NCBI GenBank assembly: GCA_910577685.1
Contig: CAJTOH010000039.1
Span: 1 to 35,635, forward strand
DNA length: 35,635 bases
Source: an uncultured Dorea sp.
Lineage (GTDB): Bacteria > Bacillota > Clostridia > Lachnospirales > Lachnospiraceae
Direction of reading: 5' to 3'
Shown here: in pieces, positions 31,142-35,635 of the stretch
How the letters are laid out: each line of letters begins with the position of its first letter
Numbering within the stretch: the first letter of the stretch is position 1
The notes under the pieces: model-generated
What the model was told of the DNA's origin: nothing
The model's input: only the letters and a program-made list of their open reading frames with translations
Databases searched by the model: none
Made by a program: the position numbers and the translations under genes

Positions 31142-32311
31142 TTAGTTTTTATTCTTGCTTGACAGTACGTCGAAGGTAACGGCTCCGAGAAGAACCAGAC
31201 CCTTTACTACCTTCTGGAGGTCTGTTGACAAACCGATCAGGAACATGCCGTTATTCAGGATACCCATAACGAATGCTCCGATGACCGCGCCGATGACTGT
31301 GCCGACTCCGCCGGATGCGGCGGCTCCGCCGATGTAGCAGGCGGCAATGGCGTCCAGCTCGAACCCGTCTCCGGCCTTTGGCGTTGCGGAAGCGTTACGG
31401 GCGGAAAGTACGATACCGGCGATAGCCGCAAGGAATCCCATGTTCGTATATACCCAGAAATAGACCTTCTTTGTATCAATACCGGAAAGCCTTGCCGCTT
31501 TCTCATTGCCTCCCAGCGCGTAGACTTGGCGTCCAGCGACCGTCTTGCTGGTAATAAAGTGATAGATAGCTACGATTACGCCCATAAGGATCAATATAAT
31601 CGGAATTCCGTTGTAGGAGGCAATCTTAAAGAAGAAAAACCAGAGTATGAGAAGCGTAGCGGCTAATTTGATCCCGGTCTGCCATGTAGGAACCATGGCA
31701 AATCCATACTTCTGCTGTGTTTTGATTTTCTTGAATTCTGTGCCGATTACCAGCGCTGTGGCAATAACTGCGATCAAAATCGTAATCAGATCGATAGAAC
31801 CTCCTCCGAATTCAATCTTTTTTGTGAGAAAGAAACCCGCGCCGACCTTTACGAAGGAATCGGGAAGAGGGCCTACGGTCTTGGATTCCAGCAATGTATA
31901 TGTAAGCCCGCGGCCAATCAACATTCCGGCAAGGGTAACGACAAACGGAGGTATATTCAGATAGGCAATGAAGAAACCGTTAAATGCCCCGAATAAAGTT
32001 CCGACTAAAATTGCGATTAAAAATGCGGCGGGAATGTTCATATTCTGTTCCACGATCAATTTTGCCGCAACCGCGCCGCACAGAGCCACGTATGATCCGA
32101 CGCCGAGGTCTACGTTACCGGTCAGCACACACAAAAGCATACCGGTTGCGAGGATAATAACATAGCTGTTCTGCATGATTAGATTGTTCATGTTCATTGG
32201 CGTGGCGTTGGTGCCTCCTGTCAATGCATAAAAGATAATAAAGATAATAAGCATTGCAAAAACCATGCCGTATTGCTTTAAACTAAGATTTACAGTTTTT
32301 TTCTTTTCCAT
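31142..32311 (-). CDS. mmsB: Monosaccharide ABC transporter permease (MmsB/GguB type)
   Basis: A 389-residue polytopic permease of the ribose/xylose type (BPD_transp_2), with roughly ten membrane segments. Characteristic blocks are VILATGMLLCVLTGNVDLGVG near the N-terminus, LNIPPFVVTLAGMLIGRGL, and the coupling-region ALGGNEKAARLSGID. TAISACYIGGAA-like AIAACYIGGAAASGGVGTVIGA is near the C-terminus. Length and an insertion between the fourth and fifth segments match the MmsB/GguB branch. It starts 2 bp after the ATPase stop, so the two are translationally linked. Confidence 0.93.
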   Translation of the reverse strand: MEKKKTVNLSLKQYGMVFAMLIIFIIFYALTGGTNATPMNMNNLIMQNSYVIILATGMLLCVLTGNVDLGVGSYVALCGAVAAKLIVEQNMNIPAAFLIAILVGTLFGAFNGFFIAYLNIPPFVVTLAGMLIGRGLTYTLLESKTVGPLPDSFVKVGAGFFLTKKIEFGGGSIDLITILIAVIATALVIGTEFKKIKTQQKYGFAMVPTWQTGIKLAATLLILWFFFFKIASYNGIPIILILMGVIVAIYHFITSKTVAGRQVYALGGNEKAARLSGIDTKKVYFWVYTNMGFLAAIAGIVLSARNASATPKAGDGFELDAIAACYIGGAAASGGVGTVIGAVIGAFVMGILNNGMFLIGLSTDLQKVVKGLVLLGAVTFDVLSSKNKN

Positions 32312-32313
32312 CG

Positions 32314-33867
32314 TTATTCCCCTTTCTTGTTATTATCCTGCATAATGCATTTCATAATCCGTTCCTGAGATAATTCTTCTTTTGAGATTTCGCCGGCAAT
32401 GCGGCCTTCGTTCAATACATATGTTCTGTCGCATGTCCCGAGGATTTCCGGCATCTCGGACGATATGACGATGACGGCTTTGCCGGATTTCGCCAGATCA
32501 TTAATCGCGCAGTAAATCTCATATTTCGCGCCTACGTCGATGCCTCGTGTGGGTTCGTCAAGGATCAGCACATCCGGTTCCGTAAGCATCCACTTTGCGA
32601 GAATGACCTTCTGCTGATTTCCGCCGGACAGGCTGCCTACTGCCTGGTGAACGGAGTTTGATTTAATATTAATCATCTTTTTATATTTTTCAGCTTCCAA
32701 AACCTCTTTGTTGGAATCGACAATACCTTTTTGTGAAAAATAACTCCGCAGGGCTGCCAGCGACATATTCCATTTGATGTCGTTAAAAAGAATCAATCCA
32801 TAATTTTTCCTGTCTTCCGAAGTATAGGCGATCTTGTGGTTTATAGCGTCCTTTACATTCTTAATCTGTATAGGCTGTCCATGCATCAGGATTTCGCCGG
32901 AAATTTTCTGACCATATTGCCGTCCGAAAAGACTCATGGCTAATTCGGTTCTTCCTGCGCCCATTAATCCAGCAAGTCCAACCACCTCTCCGGCCCGCAC
33001 TTTAAAATTGATGTTCTTTAAAACCTGTCTGTGAGGGTCTTCAGGATGATATACGTTCCAGTTTTTGACTTCCATTACCACGTCGCCGATCGGACAGTCG
33101 GTACGTTCCGGATAGCGGTTAGTAAGCTCGCGGCCTACCATTCCCTTTATGATCCTGTCCTCGGAAAAGTCATCCACACCTTTCGTGAGCGTCTCGATGG
33201 TATGTCCGTCACGGATGACGGTGATTGCATCCGCAACATAGCTGATTTCGTTCAGCTTGTGGGAAATGATGATACTCGTGATCCCCTGAGATTTTAGTTT
33301 CAGCATGATTTCCAGAAGCTGGGCGCTTTCTTCGTCATTTAGCGCCGCCGTCGGCTCGTCAAGAATCAGCAAGTCGACCTTTTTGGCAAGAGCCTTCGCG
33401 ATCTCGATAAGCTGCTGTTTGCCGACTCCCAGAGTATTGATGGGAGCGTCGAGATTCTCATTGCCAAGTCCTACTTTTTCAAGCATTTCCTGCGCTTTGT
33501 TTCTTGTTTCTGTCCAGTCGATGACGCCGTTTACCTTCATCTGTTCGTTTCCAAGAAAAACATTTTCTGCGATTGACAGATAAGGGCTTAGAGCAAGCTC
33601 CTGATGAATAATAACAATTCCTTTTTTCTCACTGTCTTTAATGCTGCGGTTCTTGACCACTTCTTTGTTATACACGATATCGCCTGTGTATGTGCCGAAT
33701 GGATAGATTCCGGACAGTACGTTCATCAAAGTTGATTTTCCTGCTCCGTTTTCACCGCAGAGTGCATGAACCTCGCCGCGCTTAACTTTCAAGTTGACAT
33801 CATTTAATGCTTTTACACCTGAGAATTCCTTGACAATATGGTTCATCTCCAAAATATAATCAGACAT
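32314..33867 (-). CDS. mmsA: Monosaccharide ABC transporter ATP-binding protein (MmsA/GguA type)
   Basis: A 517-residue fusion of two ABC ATPase domains, as in RbsA/XylG/MglA. First domain: Walker A GENGAGKST, signature-like LGVGKQQLIEIAKAL, Walker B LLILDEPTAAL. Second domain: a degenerate P-loop GLMGAGRTE, intact LSGGNQQKVILAKWM and VLILDEPTRGIDVGAK. The degenerate second P-loop is normal for this family. Gene order SBP-ATPase-permease and similarity pattern indicate the multiple-monosaccharide importer (MmsAB with ChvE). It follows the SBP gene by 18 bp with GGAAAGGAG upstream. Confidence 0.95.
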   Translation of the reverse strand: MSDYILEMNHIVKEFSGVKALNDVNLKVKRGEVHALCGENGAGKSTLMNVLSGIYPFGTYTGDIVYNKEVVKNRSIKDSEKKGIVIIHQELALSPYLSIAENVFLGNEQMKVNGVIDWTETRNKAQEMLEKVGLGNENLDAPINTLGVGKQQLIEIAKALAKKVDLLILDEPTAALNDEESAQLLEIMLKLKSQGITSIIISHKLNEISYVADAITVIRDGHTIETLTKGVDDFSEDRIIKGMVGRELTNRYPERTDCPIGDVVMEVKNWNVYHPEDPHRQVLKNINFKVRAGEVVGLAGLMGAGRTELAMSLFGRQYGQKISGEILMHGQPIQIKNVKDAINHKIAYTSEDRKNYGLILFNDIKWNMSLAALRSYFSQKGIVDSNKEVLEAEKYKKMINIKSNSVHQAVGSLSGGNQQKVILAKWMLTEPDVLILDEPTRGIDVGAKYEIYCAINDLAKSGKAVIVISSEMPEILGTCDRTYVLNEGRIAGEISKEELSQERIMKCIMQDNNKKGE

Positions 33868-33885
33868 TTTCTCAACTCCTTTCCT

Positions 33886-34989
33886 TTATTTTGCATTCAT
33901 AATCTCTTCCTCTTTGTAATATCCGCTGTCAATTACAAGTTCTTCGTAATTATCCTTATCCAGAGACTGGGGCTCGCACAGATAAGAAGGCACGATCATC
34001 TTTCCGTTGTCATAGGTTTCTGTGTCGTTAATTTCCGGTTCGCTTCCTTCGATGACAGCCTTGACCATTCCGGCGCATTTATCGGCGAGAAGTCCGGTGT
34101 CTTTGAAAATAGTTGAGGTCTGTTTTCCGTCAATAATGTTTTTAACTGCCATGACTTCCGCGTCCTGTCCGGTAATGATGGGCCAGTCTTCTTCCGTATA
34201 TCCGGCTGCTTCAAGGGCCGCCTTGATCCCGTAGGCGAATCCGTCGAATGCAGAACAGCAGATGTCTAACTTTTCATCGGAATAGAATCCGGATAAATAA
34301 TTCTCACAGTTCTGAAGCGCCGTTTCCTGAGACCACCGTAGGATACAGGTGTCGTCGAAGGTGGTTCTTCCCGACTTACATACCAGTGTTCCGTCTTCAA
34401 GGTATTTTTCCAATACGCTCATAACGCCTTTATATAGAAGAACTGCGTTGTTGTCATCCGGCGACCCCATGAAGAATTCGATCGTCAGAGGTTCTTTGGC
34501 GTCTTTTAGATTCGCCTTTTCTTCGATATATTCCCCAATTTTTCTTCCGACCCCCTCATTGTCGAAAGAGGCGTAATAGCTGACGGAATCTGTGTTCATT
34601 AACAGACGGTCATAGGAAATGACGGGGATTCCTACGTCACGCGCAGTCTTCAAGGCGTTAATGAGGGCGGAGGAGTCCACCGCCGCAACGACGAGGCAGT
34701 CTACGTCTTTGGCAATCATCGTCTCGATCTGCGCAAGTTGTACCTGTACATCATCCTCCGCATATTGAAGAAATACCTCATATCCAAGGTCTTCCAGTTT
34801 TGCCTTCATATTGCTGCCGTCCTTGATCCACCTTTCCGAGCTTTGAGTCGGCATGGCTACGCCGACTTTCTTGCCGTTGCCCCGCTGATTTTCCCCACCG
34901 CTGCTCGAACTACTGTTTCCACACCCGGTAAGTGTAAGAGAAAGTACCATGACTGCAATCAGAGCCACGCTGAGAATCCTTTGTTTCAT
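33886..34989 (-). CDS. chvE: Monosaccharide-binding lipoprotein (ChvE type)
   Basis: A 367-residue lipoprotein: signal peptide with lipobox LTGC (Cys23), a Ser/Gly-rich linker, then a type I periplasmic-binding fold (KVGVAMPTQSSERWIKDG, YAEDDVQVQLAQIETMI, DCLVVAAVDSSAL, GIPVISYDRLL, FDGFAYGIKAAL, ITGQDAEVMAVKNIIDGKQ). This matches the ChvE/xylose-binding branch, which delivers arabinose, galactose, glucose, xylose and the like; the specific sugar is not readable here. First gene of the importer unit. AGGAGG is 8 bases before the ATG. The promoter at 35047-35075 carries an operator-like palindrome. Confidence 0.94.
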   Translation of the reverse strand: MKQRILSVALIAVMVLSLTLTGCGNSSSSSGGENQRGNGKKVGVAMPTQSSERWIKDGSNMKAKLEDLGYEVFLQYAEDDVQVQLAQIETMIAKDVDCLVVAAVDSSALINALKTARDVGIPVISYDRLLMNTDSVSYYASFDNEGVGRKIGEYIEEKANLKDAKEPLTIEFFMGSPDDNNAVLLYKGVMSVLEKYLEDGTLVCKSGRTTFDDTCILRWSQETALQNCENYLSGFYSDEKLDICCSAFDGFAYGIKAALEAAGYTEEDWPIITGQDAEVMAVKNIIDGKQTSTIFKDTGLLADKCAGMVKAVIEGSEPEINDTETYDNGKMIVPSYLCEPQSLDKDNYEELVIDSGYYKEEEIMNAK

Positions 34990-35043
34990 CTTTTTTACCT
35001 CCTTTTTCTGATGTTTTTCTTTTGAACATCTTTATTTTATATA

Positions 35044-35064
35044 AATATTGTACTGTACAAATTT
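35044..35064. promoter_or_regulatory. Candidate AraR-type operator overlapping the importer -10
   Basis: Palindrome centred at 35054: TTGTAC-T-GTACAA, with 8 of 10 positions of each arm matching in the wider symmetry. It covers the -10 hexamer of the importer promoter, so a bound repressor would block RNA polymerase. Further GTAC half-sites occur at 35124 and 35156. Confidence 0.75.
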
Positions 35065-35075
35065 TGAATTTTCAA
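35047..35075 (-). promoter_or_regulatory. Promoter of the chvE-mmsA-mmsB unit
   Basis: Minus strand: -35 TTGAAA (35070-35075), 17-bp spacer, -10 TACAAT (35047-35052). The leader to the chvE ATG is about 50 nt. Confidence 0.8.
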
Positions 35076-35635
35076 GACGTGATATGTTACAAAAATGAAT
35101 ATAACTTTTTGTGCATAATTCAAGTACAACTTAAAATTGGTGCGGTTTATAATATGTACAAGTTTGGGTAAACACATTAACATATGATGCTTTGAAGATA
35201 TTAAGGAAATATTGGAAAAATCGTGTATAGTCTTAAATTTTTGAACAATGTTCGGTATAATATGCTTGAACAGTATAACGACAGTATTAAAGACATTACA
35301 TGGGGTGTCTTCTATGTCTTGTGTGATTGCTTCGATGTCGGGATTGATACGGGAAATATAATAAAGACGAATTTATGTCCATAGAGCACAATATGTGCAG
35401 GTAAGGAGGGAGAGATAGCAAAGCCAGCCAGCAATCAACAGTCAAGATGAAAGACGCTCTCTTTGTTATGTACAGCCAATAAATCTCCCTAACTATATTT
35501 GATTTGTCTTGTTTTTGGTAAATGATATTTATAGATTTATCAATTTGTCAAGGATACAGAGAAGAAAAAGTAAATTTAAGGTTACTATTCAGCCTTCCGG
35601 CTGTCTAACTGGCAATGCACCGGCTAAAAAATAGC
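35076..35635. other. Intergenic end of window, no gene recognised
   Basis: About 560 bp. Noticeable items: a TATAAT (35256-35261) preceded by the palindrome GAACA-A-TGTTC (35243-35253); a strong Shine-Dalgarno-like AAGGAGGGAG (35403-35412) with no start codon after it; complementary AGGGAGA (35407-35413) and TCTCCCT (35487-35493); and a small CAGCC-TTCC-GGCTG hairpin (about 35590-35603). These may belong to the leader of a plus-strand gene beyond the window edge. I cannot assign a riboswitch class. Confidence 0.4.

Noticed and set aside
27834..34989. Single sugar-chemotaxis operon including the chemoreceptor
   Set aside because: The tRNA gene with terminator and separate promoters lie between the chemoreceptor and the sugar genes, so co-transcription is not supported.
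35313..35360. 15-codon frame MSCVIASMSGLIREI
   Set aside because: No ribosome-binding site and no similarity that I recognise; likely chance.

Overview
The window is the chromosomal replication-origin region of a Gram-positive anaerobe of the Clostridia, most likely a gut Lachnospiraceae (Dorea/Blautia/Clostridium scindens-like; genus is inference). Evidence is the gene order parB-parA / rsmG-mnmG-mnmE-jag-yidC-yidD-rnpA-rpmH on the minus strand, diverging from dnaA-dnaN-yaaA-recF-gyrB-gyrA on the plus strand. Strong Shine-Dalgarno sites, consensus SigA-type promoters, GTG/TTG starts, a C_GCAxxG_C_C redox protein and an MmsAB/ChvE-type sugar importer fit the same assignment.

Layout. 1-2300: DUF4446 membrane protein, ParB and ParA (minus). 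2301-4111: a 1.8 kb, very AT-rich stretch without genes, holding three identical 16-bp parS palindromes, an 18-bp-arm hairpin and a 40-bp tandem repeat array. 4112-5071: a lone plus-strand membrane-anchored alpha/beta-hydrolase-like protein whose expected catalytic histidine is missing. 5119-5832: rsmG, separated from the hydrolase by a two-way terminator. 5833-7555: a second long AT-rich, G-poor, gene-free stretch with simple-sequence blocks and a 25-bp-arm hairpin. 7556-13993: mnmG, mnmE, jag, yidC, yidD, rnpA, rpmH. 13994-15995: bipartite oriC (DnaA boxes on both sides of dnaA). 14340-22958: dnaA, dnaN, yaaA, recF, gyrB, gyrA, closed by a long two-way terminator hairpin.

23042-27745 is an accessory stretch: a C_GCAxxG_C_C protein; a DUF2975 membrane protein + small XRE regulator + DUF4173-like membrane protein; a PlsC acyltransferase; and a VapBC-like toxin-antitoxin pair. 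27834-34989 holds a chemoreceptor, a tRNA-Ser(GCU) with its own consensus promoter and terminator, an AraR-type GntR repressor, and a ChvE-MmsA-MmsB monosaccharide ABC importer. A GTAC-core palindrome overlaps the -10 of the importer promoter, and a related one lies just upstream of the repressor promoter, so the regulator probably controls both. 35076-35635 has no gene that I can support.

No clearly new multi-gene system was found. The most unusual observations are short tandem duplications at gene ends in the left replichore. The 3' end of mnmE is repeated 162 bp away as the ribosome-binding site and first codons of mnmG. The last 17-18 codons of jag are repeated in frame directly after its stop codon. 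A 35-bp repeat occurs about three times between jag and mnmE. Also unusual are the two large gene-free AT-rich blocks around the parS sites, the catalytically degenerate hydrolase between them, and a possible 9-codon leader overlapping the gyrA start.
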